DNA of 64,000 bases from Sphingobium sp. CECT 9361 (GCF_918741285.1 NZ_CAKKNC010000005.1:124001-188000), one strand, 5' to 3'; counted from the stretch's first letter, positions 28,323-38,039 are shown. The notes: generated from the letters alone by a model not told the origin. Numbers and translations: made by a program.

Positions 28323-29867
28323 ATGAAGTTAAGCACGGCGTCCGTGGATCAAAAACCCAAAACGCGGCCCATCGACCACATTCTGCTGCGCGGGGAACCG
28401 ACTCGTCCGGCATTGGACGGGCGTTCGGGGCATCTCGATTTTGCCGAACTTGAGAGTACTTTGGGTCATCTGGCGGCATGGCTTCAGGGATTCGGTCTTC
28501 CCCCCGGAGAGCGCGTGGCAAGCTGGGTCGCAAAAGGGCCGGTGGCCGCGCTAATGCCCATGGCGGCAACCCGCGCCGGGCTAGTGCATGTGCCCATCAA
28601 TCCACTGCTGAAACGCGCGCAAGCCGCCCATATCCTGTCGGATAGCGGTACGCGCCTGTTGATCGGGACGCAGGCGCGGCTCGATACGCTGGAGGGAGGC
28701 GATGTGCCGCCCGATTGCCAGACACATAGCGAGAGCGACACAGCTTGCGCGATGACAGGCGGCCCCACCTTGCCACCCTCCGACGCAGAACCCGATACGC
28801 TCGCCGCCATTCTTTACACCAGCGGTTCGACAGGGAAACCAAAGGGCGTGATGCTAAGCCATGCCAACCTCTGGTTGGGCGCCGTCGCCGTTGCAGATTA
28901 TCTCAAGATTACACCACAGGACAGAACACTCTGCGTCCTGCCCTTCAGCTTCGACTACGGGCAGAACCAGTTGTTCTCTACATGGTATGCGGGCGGCTGT
29001 GTGGTGCCACTGGACTATCTCACTCCGCGTGACGTCATCAAATCCATAGAACGGCGTCAGGTTACCACGCTTGCCGGGGTGCCGCCGCTATGGGTACAAC
29101 TTACCGAACTGGACTGGCCCGCCGAAGTGGCTGCGCAACTGCGACGGCTAACAAACAGCGGCGGCGCCTTGACGCCCACACTCGTCGCGCGATTGCGGGC
29201 GTTATTTCCTAATGCCGATCTTTATCCCATGTACGGCCTGACCGAAGCCTTTCGCTCGACCTATCTCCCGCCTGCCTTGGTGGACAGTCATCCCGACAGC
29301 ATGGGGAGAGCAATCCCCTTCGCGGAGATACTGGTCGTACGCCCCGATGGCACGCTGACCGACGACAATGAACCCGGCGAACTCGTCCATTGCGGCCCGC
29401 TCGTCGCCCAAGGCTACTGGAATGATAGGGCGCGCACGGCAGAGCGCTTCCGTCCCGCACCGGAAGTGTCAGCTTATGGCGGCATGGCAGTATGGTCTGG
29501 CGATACCGTCCGCCGCGATGCGGAAGGGCTACTCTATTTCGTCGGCCGCGATGATGCGATGATAAAGTCCGCCGGCAACCGCATCAGCCCTACGGAAGTA
29601 GAAGAGTCAGCGATGACCGTCCCCGGCGTCCTGGAAGCGATAGCGCTAGGCGTTCCCGACCCACGGCTTGGCGCAGCAGTGCGCCTGTTGCTAAGGGGCA
29701 AGCCGGGCGTCGATCCGACGCTACTGGAGAATGACGTGCGCGGTCACCTGAAGCAGGATCTACCCAATTTCATGCAGCCCCGCGACATCCGCTTTGTGGA
29801 TGCTTTCCCGGCCAATGCGAATGGGAAAATCGACCGTGTTGCTGTGGCACGGGAGCATGGCGAATGA
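28323..29867 (+). CDS. Acyl-CoA/acyl-ACP ligase, exosortase A-associated
   Basis: The 514-residue adenylate-forming enzyme has the P-loop-like motif AAILYTSGSTGKPKGVMLSH, the A5 motif YGLTEAFRSTY, and the A8/A10 region YFVGRDDAMIKSAGNRISPTEVEE with the terminal lysine in ANANGKIDR. It would activate a carboxylic acid as an acyl-adenylate and load it on CoA or on the ACP of the divergent arm. GGGGAAG upstream is a good ribosome site. The stop overlaps the next start (ATGA). Confidence 0.9.
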   Translation: MKLSTASVDQKPKTRPIDHILLRGEPTRPALDGRSGHLDFAELESTLGHLAAWLQGFGLPPGERVASWVAKGPVAALMPMAATRAGLVHVPINPLLKRAQAAHILSDSGTRLLIGTQARLDTLEGGDVPPDCQTHSESDTACAMTGGPTLPPSDAEPDTLAAILYTSGSTGKPKGVMLSHANLWLGAVAVADYLKITPQDRTLCVLPFSFDYGQNQLFSTWYAGGCVVPLDYLTPRDVIKSIERRQVTTLAGVPPLWVQLTELDWPAEVAAQLRRLTNSGGALTPTLVARLRALFPNADLYPMYGLTEAFRSTYLPPALVDSHPDSMGRAIPFAEILVVRPDGTLTDDNEPGELVHCGPLVAQGYWNDRARTAERFRPAPEVSAYGGMAVWSGDTVRRDAEGLLYFVGRDDAMIKSAGNRISPTEVEESAMTVPGVLEAIALGVPDPRLGAAVRLLLRGKPGVDPTLLENDVRGHLKQDLPNFMQPRDIRFVDAFPANANGKIDRVAVAREHGE

Positions 29868-31096
29868 AGCCCATGGGCCCAATCCCGGCGTGGTTCGCCA
29901 GTGAAGAAGCTATGCTCCTCATCGGCGGCTGCGGTGCGGCTTCGCTGGTCGACGAGGCAGGCGATACGCCTTTGTTCGTCTACGATCTTGGAATAATCGA
30001 AGCCCAGATCCGGCATCTGCGTGACGTCATGCCGCCGGATTTGTCGATCCACTATGCGATCAAGGCCAACCCTTATTTACCGTTGCTGGCCCATATGGTC
30101 GGGCTAGTCGATGGGTTCGATATCGCGTCGGGCGGCGAGCTGGATATGGCGCTGGCTGCGGGGCAGTCGCCCGATCACATCAGCTTTGCCGGCCCAGGCA
30201 AGCGCGACGACGAACTTGCTGCCGCGATACGCGCAGGCGTCACCCTCAATCTGGAATCGGAGGGAGAGGCGGCGCGCGCCCTGCAAATCGCCGAGCGCCT
30301 TGGGCGCAAGCCTAATCTGGCCGTGCGCGTGAACCCAGATTTCGACTTGCGCGGCTCAGGTATGCGGATGGGTGGTGGCGCCAAGCCCTTTGGCGTTGAT
30401 GCCGATCGCGCCGCGGCACTGGCGCGCACGGTGATCGACGCAGGCGCAAACTGGCGCGGCTGGCATATCTTTGCGGGCAGTCAGGCACTGGACCCGATGG
30501 CGCTCATCGAAACGCAGGCCGCCACCATCGCTCTGGCCGCACGATTATCCGAACAGGTCGGCGTTACCCCGCCGCTCGTCAATCTGGGTGGCGGCTTTGG
30601 CATCCCCTATTTCCCCGGCGATGTGCGCCTCGACATCCGCCCCATTGGCGTGGCGCTGGCAGAGGCATTGGAAAGTCGCCCAGCAATTCTCGCTGATACG
30701 CGCTTCGCCCTTGAATTGGGCCGCTGGCTGGTGGGCGAGGCAGGCGTGTACCTTACGCGCGTCATCGATGTGAAGGACAGCCAAGGCGAACGCTTCGCCA
30801 TAGTGGATGGCGGCATGCACCACCAACTGGCTGCCAGCGGTAATTTCGGCACCGTCGTTCGCCGGAATTATCCCATAGCCATCGCCAACAAATTCGACCA
30901 CGCTTCATTAGCCGATCCCGTCAGCGTCGTCGGTTGCCTGTGCACCCCGCTGGACCGATTGGGCGACAAAGTTGCGCTACCCAGTATCGAAGTGGGCGAT
31001 CTCATCGCTGTCTTCATGGCGGGTGCGTATGGCGCAACCGCCAGCCCTGCTGCCTTCCTCGGTCACCCAGCGCCGCGGGAAATGGTCGTCGGCTAA
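29864..31096 (+). CDS. PLP-dependent decarboxylase, exosortase A-associated
   Basis: The 410-residue protein is a fold-type III PLP decarboxylase related to diaminopimelate and ornithine decarboxylases. The cofactor lysine is K67 in HYAIKANPY. The PLP phosphate loop (NLGGGFGIPYF) and the catalytic cysteine region (VVGCLCTPLDRLG) are recognisable. Members in XrtA loci form a distinct subgroup whose substrate is unknown. Coupling to the ligase and ACP suggests it makes an amine precursor used in the exopolysaccharide pathway. Confidence 0.9.
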   Translation: MKPMGPIPAWFASEEAMLLIGGCGAASLVDEAGDTPLFVYDLGIIEAQIRHLRDVMPPDLSIHYAIKANPYLPLLAHMVGLVDGFDIASGGELDMALAAGQSPDHISFAGPGKRDDELAAAIRAGVTLNLESEGEAARALQIAERLGRKPNLAVRVNPDFDLRGSGMRMGGGAKPFGVDADRAAALARTVIDAGANWRGWHIFAGSQALDPMALIETQAATIALAARLSEQVGVTPPLVNLGGGFGIPYFPGDVRLDIRPIGVALAEALESRPAILADTRFALELGRWLVGEAGVYLTRVIDVKDSQGERFAIVDGGMHHQLAASGNFGTVVRRNYPIAIANKFDHASLADPVSVVGCLCTPLDRLGDKVALPSIEVGDLIAVFMAGAYGATASPAAFLGHPAPREMVVG

Positions 31097-31199
31097 GCCA
31101 CAGACTGATCCAAAAAGGGCCGAAATCCTCCACGCCTAACGCTATCTTTACCCTTTGCAGCCAAAAAGACGGCTGAAGCCATGCGTGCTTCGCGGCTGC

Positions 31200-31245
31200 C
31201 TCACCTCTTGGGCACTGCGACGCGCATCGCGGGTAAAGAGGTGAG
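31200..31245 (+). promoter_or_regulatory. 5'-UTR hairpin that can hide the ribosome site of the export gene
   Basis: CTCACCTCTT (31200-31209) and AAGAGGTGAG (31236-31245) are perfect complements. The right arm contains the ribosome site GAGGTGAG of the gene starting at 31252. An inner stem (GCGA with TCGC) could form in the loop. Further complementary pairs lie upstream, for example CAGCC/GGCTG near 31159-31176 and GAAGC/GCTTC at 31175-31191. The leader is therefore structured and may control translation. Confidence 0.55.
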
Positions 31246-31251
31246 ACGATC

Positions 31252-31896
31252 ATGGTATCTGGTGCATTTGGCCGTGTTTTGCTGGGTGTTTCGTTGGCGG
31301 CAGTGACGCTGTCTGGCTGCGCAACCACGCGGGACGCACCGACTCTGCCGACGGCCTCCTTTGTCGGCACGGACGAAGGGCCGGGCGAGGAATATGTCAT
31401 CGGCCCCCTCGATGAACTCACCATCTTTGTCTGGCGTAACCCGGAACTCGGCGCCAAGGTTCAGGTGCGTCCCGACGGTCGCATCACCACACCGCTGATT
31501 ACAGACCTGCCAGCCGTCGGCAAAACGCCGGCTGTTCTTGCAGAGGACATCAAGCAGGCGCTGACCAAATATATCGAAAACCCGCTGGTATCGGTCATCG
31601 TCAACAACTTCTCCGGCACTTACAGCCAGCAGATCCGCATCGTCGGCGCCACCGAAAAGCCCGCGTCGATCCCATATCGCGCGAACATGACGCTGCTGGA
31701 TGCCATGATTTCCGTAGGTGGCCTTTCCGAATTTGCAGCGGGCAACCGCGCGCGCCTGATCCGACATGAGCGCGCGACGGGCAAGCAGAAGGAATTTGCT
31801 GTTCGCCTCAACGACCTCATCAAAAAGGGCGACACGCGCGCCAATGTGCTGCTTGCGCCGGGCGATGTCATCATCATCCCCGAAAGCATGTTTTGA
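31252..31896 (+). CDS. XrtA-associated polysaccharide export lipoprotein (Wza-like)
   Basis: The 214-residue protein has a lipoprotein signal with lipobox LSGC (Cys about residue 23). A polysaccharide biosynthesis/export domain follows (YVIGPLDELTIFVWRNPELGAKVQVRPDGRITTPLI) and then SLBB-type segments (IRIVGATEKPASIPYRANMTLLDAMISVGGL). It is shorter than E. coli Wza, as usual for this subgroup. It would form part of the outer-membrane exit for the polymer. It starts the biosynthetic run of the operon after a structured leader of about 155 bases. Confidence 0.9.
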   Translation: MVSGAFGRVLLGVSLAAVTLSGCATTRDAPTLPTASFVGTDEGPGEEYVIGPLDELTIFVWRNPELGAKVQVRPDGRITTPLITDLPAVGKTPAVLAEDIKQALTKYIENPLVSVIVNNFSGTYSQQIRIVGATEKPASIPYRANMTLLDAMISVGGLSEFAAGNRARLIRHERATGKQKEFAVRLNDLIKKGDTRANVLLAPGDVIIIPESMF

Positions 31897-31924
31897 CGCG
31901 AAATATCAGGAATAACAGAACGAT

Positions 31925-33433
31925 ATGTCTGGTCTCTACGACGAAATCCTGATTGCGCTGCACGGCGTTTGGAACCGCCGCTGGCTTGCGCTCGCCGTCG
32001 CATGGGGCATCTGCATGGTCGGCTGGCTGGTCGTGTCGCTGATCCCCAACAGCTACGAATCGAAAGCGAAGGTCTACGTCCAGACGCAATCGATCCTGCC
32101 GGGGCAGATTGGCATTACCCCGGTCGAGCAGCAGCAAGGCGTGGACCGCGTAAAGCAAACCCTCGCCAGCGCTACCAATCTCGAAAAGGTGGTGCGCGGC
32201 ACCGATCTCGCACAGACCGTTTCGAGTGACCGCGACGTAGCCGCGAAGGTTGCGGCGCTGCGCACAAGCATCAAGGTCGTTTCGACCCAGGACAATCTGT
32301 TCGAAATCACGGCATCGTCATCCGACACCAGCCTGTCCGATGGTGCCAATGCGCGCCTGTCGGCCCAGATCACGCAAAAGCTCATCGACATTTTCGAAGA
32401 AGAGAATGTCGCAGGCAACCGTGATGAAACGCGCCAGAGTCTCGCATTCCTCGATTCACAAGTCGCTGCGCGCGGCAAGCAGTTGCAGGATGCCGATCAG
32501 CGCCGCGTGGAATTTGAAGAGAAATATATGGGCCTGCTCCCCGGTGCGGGCTCGATCAGCACCCGCATGGATGCGGCGCGCACTGAAATCAATTCTATAG
32601 ACGGCCAGTTGGTCGCCGCCCAAAGCGCGCTGTCCGCCATGAACTCGCAACTCGCCGGCACACCTGCGACCATAGCGGGCGCTTCGGGCGGCGGCACGAC
32701 GGCGCTCGGATCGGTGCTGGGGGAAATCGCCGCTGCCAAAGCGCGCGGCTGGACGGAAAATCACCCCGATATCGTCGCACTTCGCCGTCAGGCTGCGGCG
32801 CTGAAAGGGCAGGGCGGGGCATCGGCCGTGACTGGCACACCGAACCCCACCTATACGTCGCTCAAATCCATGCAGGCCGAACGCGCCGCCACTGTGCAGG
32901 CGCTGCAATCGCGCAAGAGCCAGATCCAGGCGGATCTGAACGCGATGTCCTCGCGCCAGATTTCCGAACCCGGCGTCGCGTCCGAGCAGGAACGGCTCGA
33001 CCGCGAATATGAGGCGCTCAAGACGCAATATGACAAGCTGCTGGCCGATCGTGAACAAGTCCGCCTGCGCGGCGACGTTCAGAACGAAACCGGCGCCGTC
33101 AAATTCCGCGTCATCGATCCACCTGCCGTACCGTCCACACCTGCCGCGCCCAATCGCCCGCTGTTGTTGATCGCGGTGCTGATCGTCGGCATCGGCGGCG
33201 GCATCGGCACGGCCTTTGCGATGGGGCAGGTGCAAACGACGTATCCCACCGCCGCACGTCTCGAAAAGGCGGCGGGCCTGCCCGTCATTGGCGCGATCAC
33301 CGAAACGCTCACCACGGCACAGCATGTCGTGCGCAAGCAAAGGCTGAAGTTGTTCCTGGCGGGCAGCGGCGGACTGGCGGGCGTCTGCCTGCTGCTGGTC
33401 GCTGTGGAATTCGTTCAGCGCGGCATGGCGTGA
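31925..33433 (+). CDS. XrtA-associated polysaccharide chain-length determinant (Wzz/PCP)
   Basis: The 502-residue inner-membrane protein has a membrane helix near residues 18-38, a long periplasmic coiled-coil region (about residues 160-400) and a second helix near 410-435 followed by a short cytoplasmic tail. It is of the GNVR type without a kinase domain. The kinase is the separate next gene. It would set polymer length and connect the cytoplasmic kinase to the export channel. Confidence 0.9.
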   Translation: MSGLYDEILIALHGVWNRRWLALAVAWGICMVGWLVVSLIPNSYESKAKVYVQTQSILPGQIGITPVEQQQGVDRVKQTLASATNLEKVVRGTDLAQTVSSDRDVAAKVAALRTSIKVVSTQDNLFEITASSSDTSLSDGANARLSAQITQKLIDIFEEENVAGNRDETRQSLAFLDSQVAARGKQLQDADQRRVEFEEKYMGLLPGAGSISTRMDAARTEINSIDGQLVAAQSALSAMNSQLAGTPATIAGASGGGTTALGSVLGEIAAAKARGWTENHPDIVALRRQAAALKGQGGASAVTGTPNPTYTSLKSMQAERAATVQALQSRKSQIQADLNAMSSRQISEPGVASEQERLDREYEALKTQYDKLLADREQVRLRGDVQNETGAVKFRVIDPPAVPSTPAAPNRPLLLIAVLIVGIGGGIGTAFAMGQVQTTYPTAARLEKAAGLPVIGAITETLTTAQHVVRKQRLKLFLAGSGGLAGVCLLLVAVEFVQRGMA

Positions 33434-33445
33434 GGGACTATAATA

Positions 33446-34360
33446 ATGACCAAACATAGCCCCATCGACCTGCCCAAGCCGTCCGGCAACTCCCTGCTGG
33501 AACGGGCGTCCAGCCTTTACGACTTCGGTGCTGCCTTGCGCGGTCCGGGTATGCCGCCGGTGGTGCCGCAGGTCATCGAACCTGTCCCACATGCCGCAGA
33601 CACCGCCATGCCCGTGGCGCGAAGCTGGTCCGGTCCGCTCCATCCCATCGATCGCGATGCGCTTGAAACTGCAGGGTTCGTCCTCCCCGATGGCCCCGTC
33701 AGCGGCATCAGCGAAGAGTTCCGCATCGTAAAGCGCCAGCTTCTGCTAGGCGCGCGCGATAGCGAGGAATCCGTTGCACGCGGTAACCGCATCCTCGTCT
33801 GTTCGGCCCATCCCGGCGAAGGCAAGACCTTCTGCGCCGTCAATCTGGCGCTCTCGATGGCTGCGGAAAAGGACATCGAAGTCCTCCTGATCGACGCCGA
33901 TTTCGCCAAGCCCAGCGTGATGTCCACACTGGGCCTGCCCGATGGTCCCGGCTTTATGGACGTGCTTGCCGACCCCGCGCTCTCGGTCGAGGACTGCGTC
34001 GTCCGCACCGAATTTCCCTCGCTTGCCGTACTGCCAGCAGGCGGTCGGACCAACAACGATACCGAGTATCTCGCCTCCGCGCGCACCGGCCATCTGCTGG
34101 ATGCTCTGACGGCGGGCAATCCCAACCGCATCCTCCTGTTCGATTCGCCGCCGCTGCTTGCTGCGTCCCCCGCTGCCGTGCTTGCTGCGCATGTGGGACA
34201 GGCGTTGATGGTCGTGCGCGCCGACAAGACCACCGAGAACGCCCTTCGCGACGCCGCAAACCTGCTCAAAGCCTGCGCACATGTGCAGTTGCTGCTGAAC
34301 GGCGTCAAATTCTCCGCCAGCGGCCGCCGCTTCGGCAATTATTACGGAAAGGGGGAATGA
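33446..34360 (+). CDS. XrtA-associated tyrosine autokinase (CpsD/Wzc-C type)
   Basis: The 304-residue cytoplasmic protein has a BY-kinase core. The Walker A motif is in CSAHPGEGKTFCAVNLAL, Walker A' is VLLIDADFAKPSV, and Walker B is RILLFDSPPLL. The C-terminus ends in a short tyrosine pair (GNYYGKGE), a probable autophosphorylation site. The N-terminal 90 residues are a linker expected to contact the chain-length protein. It overlaps the next gene by four bases. Confidence 0.9.
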   Translation: MTKHSPIDLPKPSGNSLLERASSLYDFGAALRGPGMPPVVPQVIEPVPHAADTAMPVARSWSGPLHPIDRDALETAGFVLPDGPVSGISEEFRIVKRQLLLGARDSEESVARGNRILVCSAHPGEGKTFCAVNLALSMAAEKDIEVLLIDADFAKPSVMSTLGLPDGPGFMDVLADPALSVEDCVVRTEFPSLAVLPAGGRTNNDTEYLASARTGHLLDALTAGNPNRILLFDSPPLLAASPAAVLAAHVGQALMVVRADKTTENALRDAANLLKACAHVQLLLNGVKFSASGRRFGNYYGKGE

Positions 34361-35985
34361 AAATGCCCCGCACTTTGCCCATGATCGCGGCTGGCCTGAT
34401 GGTCGCCGCCACGCTGGCCCATCCGGCCAGTGCACGCACGCAAACAGACGTATCGCCCTATCTGGAAGTAAACCAGATCGCGATTGCCAACTGGCAGGGC
34501 GGCAACGACGAAGTGCTAACCTACACGACGGTCGCTGCAGGCGTAGACGCCAGCATCACCACCCAACGCGCAGAAGTGGGCGTGAACGCCCGCTATGAGC
34601 GGCGTTTTGGCTGGGGCAACAACATCCCCGATCAGGATGCGATCAGCGGCCTTTTGCGTGGTCGGGTCAATCTGATCCGCGATACGCTCAGTCTGGAAGG
34701 CGGCGCCATCGCTACCCGCATTCGTACCGATGGTTTGGTCGGCGCGAACAATCTGCTGACCGGCAACGTCGATTCCACCACGCAAGTCTATTCCGCTTAT
34801 GTCGGCCCCACGCTGACGACCCGCATCGGTGATCTCAACCTCAATGGTGCCTATCGCTTCGGCTATACAAAGATCGAGGACGATTTTGGCATCGGTGTGC
34901 CTGGATCGCCCGCATTGGGCAGCTTCGATGAAAGCCACAGCCATACCGCAACCTTCTCGGCAGGAATGCAGCCCGGTCCACTCCCCGTGGGCTGGTCCAT
35001 CGGCGGCGGCTATAACCGTGAGGATGCCAACGTCCTTGATCAGCGCTTTGAAGACAAATATGTGCGCGGCGACATCACCGTCCCCGTTTCGCCGACTCTC
35101 GCCTTGGTCGGCGGCGTCGGTTATGAAGACGTGAAAATCAGCCAGCGTGGCGCGTTGCTGGACGCCAGCGGCGCCCCGGTCCTCAGCGACAAAGGGCGTC
35201 TGATCACTGATCCGGCGTCGCCCCGCCTGTTATCCTACGACACGGACGGCATCATCTGGGATGCAGGCGTGTTGTGGCGCCCCAGCCGCCGTACATCGCT
35301 GGAAGCACGTGTCGGTCGCCGTTATGGCAACATGAACTACACCGGGTCTTTCTCCTGGCGCCCAAGCCGCGATACGTCCGTCAACATCGCAGTCTACGAC
35401 AGCATCGAAAGCTTTGGACGGTTGCTGAACGGCAACATCGCAGGGCTATCCACCGACTTCAACGCTTCGCGCAATCCGTTCAGCGGCGATATCAACCCCT
35501 GTGTCCAGTCGGCCACCGGTGGCGGCCAGTGCTTCAACGACACGTTGAGCGCGATCAGCGGCTCCAACTTCCGTCGCCGCGGCATATCCGGCCAATTCGC
35601 CACCGCCAGCGGTCGTACCAACTGGGGCTTAGGCGTCGGATATTCACGCCGCACCTTCCTCGCGCCCGACAATGCCACCTTCGCCAGCGTCAACGGCTCG
35701 CACGACGATAACTATTACGCGCAACTGTTCGCCAATCGCCGCCTCGATGCGCAATCGGGGATCGATGGCACGCTTTACGCGAATTACTACGACAGCGGCA
35801 TCAACGGCGATGGCGTAGGCGGCATTGGCGACGTCACGAATGTGGGCGCAAACGCCAGCTATTATCGCAATTTTGGTCGTCGCCTGACCGCCACAGCCGC
35901 TCTTGGTGTCGACGCCGTCGATCCACAGGGCATAGACAGCATCATCAGCGCGCTGGGCCAGATCGGCCTGCGCTACCAATTCTGA
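34357..35985 (+). CDS. XrtA-associated outer-membrane beta-barrel protein
   Basis: The 542-residue protein has a signal peptide (cleavage after PASA, about residue 26) and then the alternating pattern of amphipathic strands typical of outer-membrane barrels. It ends in aromatic LRYQF, the usual barrel-assembly signal. It corresponds to the PEP-CTERM-system-associated outer-membrane family (TIGR03016 type). It is thought to help polymer or protein passage across the outer membrane. Confidence 0.85.
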   Translation: MKMPRTLPMIAAGLMVAATLAHPASARTQTDVSPYLEVNQIAIANWQGGNDEVLTYTTVAAGVDASITTQRAEVGVNARYERRFGWGNNIPDQDAISGLLRGRVNLIRDTLSLEGGAIATRIRTDGLVGANNLLTGNVDSTTQVYSAYVGPTLTTRIGDLNLNGAYRFGYTKIEDDFGIGVPGSPALGSFDESHSHTATFSAGMQPGPLPVGWSIGGGYNREDANVLDQRFEDKYVRGDITVPVSPTLALVGGVGYEDVKISQRGALLDASGAPVLSDKGRLITDPASPRLLSYDTDGIIWDAGVLWRPSRRTSLEARVGRRYGNMNYTGSFSWRPSRDTSVNIAVYDSIESFGRLLNGNIAGLSTDFNASRNPFSGDINPCVQSATGGGQCFNDTLSAISGSNFRRRGISGQFATASGRTNWGLGVGYSRRTFLAPDNATFASVNGSHDDNYYAQLFANRRLDAQSGIDGTLYANYYDSGINGDGVGGIGDVTNVGANASYYRNFGRRLTATAALGVDAVDPQGIDSIISALGQIGLRYQF

Positions 35986-36002
35986 CGGCCGGAGAGACGC
36001 GC

Positions 36003-37151
36003 ATGTACGATCAATATTATGGATTGTCGGGTCGCCCGTTCCAACTTACACCCGATCCGCATTTCTATTTTGAAAGCGCAACGCATCGTAAGGCATTGTC
36101 TTATCTGGGTTATGGTCTGGCGCAGGGCGAAGGCTTCATCGTCATCACGGGCGACATCGGCGCGGGTAAGACGACACTGGTCGGCCATGTTATGGGCACC
36201 GTCGATCCCGCACGCCTGACCGCTGCCAAGATCGTCTCGACACAGGTCGGCGGTGACGACATCCTGCGTCTCGCTGCACAGAGCTTTGGCTTGTCGGCGG
36301 AAGGCCAGACCAAGGCGCAACTCCTGCAAAGGATCGAAGCGTTCCTCCATGCGCAGGCGCGTGCGGGCAAGCGCAGCCTTCTGATCGTCGACGAAGCCCA
36401 GAACCTGGCCATTTCCGCGATCGAAGAATTGCGGATGCTCAGCAATTTTCAGTTGGGCGGTCAGGCGCTGCTTCAGATTTTCCTGCTGGGCCAGCCCGAA
36501 TTTCGCGACCTCCTCAAATCGCCTGAATTGGAGCAGCTTCGCCAGCGTGTCATTGCGACCCACCATCTTGAACCGATGCTGGAAAGCGAGATCGAACCTT
36601 ATGTTCTCCATCGCCTCCGTCTCGTTGGCTGGGAAGGCAATCCGCAATTCACCGCGGATGCATTCGCCGCGCTCTACGCTGCAACCGATGGCGTACCGCG
36701 CCGGGTGAACGTGATTGCCAGCCGCCTACTGCTGCTGGGTGCCATGGATCAGCTTGGCGTGATCGACGCCGATACGGTGGCTGCGGTGTTGGCCGACATG
36801 GGTCAGGAAACCGAAGAACCTGCGGTCGTTGCGCCTTCGCCGATGGATCGTGCCGCCGAACCTTCTTCCGTTCCAGCGCCCGACGCTTCGGCTATCAAGG
36901 TGATCCATGCGGAACTTGATCTTCTCCGCACGGAACTTGCCGAAGCGAAAAGAGCGCTGGCCGCGCAGGGCAGTGCACCCGATAGTGAGGAAGTCGTCGA
37001 GGTGCTTGCCTATTTCGACAAGCGTCTTGACGTCATCGATGCGCGTTCGCGGGAACAGGACACGGCCTTGCGCCGGGTACTGACGCTCCTCGTGGACTGG
37101 GTGGAACGCGACGAACAGGCTATGGGATCTTCTCACAGCCAGGCTGCCTGA
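36003..37151 (+). CDS. XrtA-associated AAA ATPase (ExeA-like)
   Basis: The 382-residue protein begins MYDQYYGLSGRPFQLTPDP, the signature of the ExeA/GspA-like ATPases of PEP-CTERM loci (TIGR03015 type). Walker A is in ITGDIGAGKTTLVGHV and Walker B in SLLIVDEAQNL. The C-terminal 100 residues form a predicted coiled coil (LDLLRTELAEAKRALAAQG). It is presumed to power or regulate envelope assembly. Confidence 0.9.
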   Translation: MYDQYYGLSGRPFQLTPDPHFYFESATHRKALSYLGYGLAQGEGFIVITGDIGAGKTTLVGHVMGTVDPARLTAAKIVSTQVGGDDILRLAAQSFGLSAEGQTKAQLLQRIEAFLHAQARAGKRSLLIVDEAQNLAISAIEELRMLSNFQLGGQALLQIFLLGQPEFRDLLKSPELEQLRQRVIATHHLEPMLESEIEPYVLHRLRLVGWEGNPQFTADAFAALYAATDGVPRRVNVIASRLLLLGAMDQLGVIDADTVAAVLADMGQETEEPAVVAPSPMDRAAEPSSVPAPDASAIKVIHAELDLLRTELAEAKRALAAQGSAPDSEEVVEVLAYFDKRLDVIDARSREQDTALRRVLTLLVDWVERDEQAMGSSHSQAA

Positions 37152-37172
37152 CGGGCAGTGGGATGGGGACAA

Positions 37173-38039
37173 GTGAATTCCATGCAGAACGCCCTGTCGG
37201 TGGACGTCGAGGACTGGTTTCAAGTCGGCGCCTTTGAAAAGACGATAGACCGCGCCGATTGGGACGGCTTGGCGCATCGTGTCGAGCGTAACACCGACGA
37301 AGTGCTGGCCCTGTTCGCCGATGCTGGCGTGTCGGCGACGTTCTTCACTTTGGGCTGGGTCGCCGAACGCTACCCCGCCTTGATGCGCCGGATCGTAGAC
37401 GCCGGGCATGAACTGGCCAGCCACGGCTACGACCACCGGCGCGTCTTCACCTTCGCGCCGGAGGACTGGCGCGCCGACCTGCGCAAATCGCGTGCGATCC
37501 TTGAGGATGCGTCCGGCACCGCTGTCACCGGCTATCGTGCACCCAGCTTCTCCATCGACACGCGCACCCCTTGGGCCCATACGATCCTCGCCGAGGAAGG
37601 CTATGCCTATTCCAGCAGCGTAGCGCCGGTGAAGCACGACCATTATGGCTGGCCAGATTCACCCCGCTTCGCCTGGAAGCCATGCGCGGACAATCCGCTG
37701 ATCGAGCTGCCCGTCACCACTGCCCGCTTCGCCGGACGAACGCTTGCGGCAGGCGGCGGCGGCTTTTTCCGCTTGCTTCCCTACGCCTTCTCCCGCTGGG
37801 CCATCCGGCAAGTAAATGGCGACGCACAACGACCCGCCATCATCTATTTCCACCCATGGGAAATCGACCCGGATCAACCCCGCGTCGCCAACGCGCCGCT
37901 GCGCTCCAAGGTTCGGCACTACAGCAACCTCTCTGTCATGGCGCCAAAGCTGCGCCGACTGGCGCGAGACTTCCGCTGGACCAGAGTCGATGCCATCGCG
38001 GCTCAGGAATCGCAGCGGCTTGAGGATATGGCGGCATGA
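37173..38039 (+). CDS. XrtA-associated polysaccharide deacetylase
   Basis: The protein is about 288 residues long and is a NodB-type carbohydrate esterase. The metal-binding and catalytic motifs are ALSVDVEDWFQV (catalytic Asp), HELASHGYDH (metal histidines) and GYRAPSFSID. It has no clear signal peptide, which is normal for this subgroup. GTG 37173 has GGGGA at good distance; ATG 37182 would shorten it by three residues. It would remove acetyl groups from the polysaccharide. It overlaps the next gene by four bases. Confidence 0.9.
   Translation: MNSMQNALSVDVEDWFQVGAFEKTIDRADWDGLAHRVERNTDEVLALFADAGVSATFFTLGWVAERYPALMRRIVDAGHELASHGYDHRRVFTFAPEDWRADLRKSRAILEDASGTAVTGYRAPSFSIDTRTPWAHTILAEEGYAYSSSVAPVKHDHYGWPDSPRFAWKPCADNPLIELPVTTARFAGRTLAAGGGGFFRLLPYAFSRWAIRQVNGDAQRPAIIYFHPWEIDPDQPRVANAPLRSKVRHYSNLSVMAPKLRRLARDFRWTRVDAIAAQESQRLEDMAA

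Noticed and set aside
31097..31251. Cyclic di-GMP riboswitch before the polysaccharide export gene
   Set aside because: The conserved GEMM core is not present, although the leader is structured.
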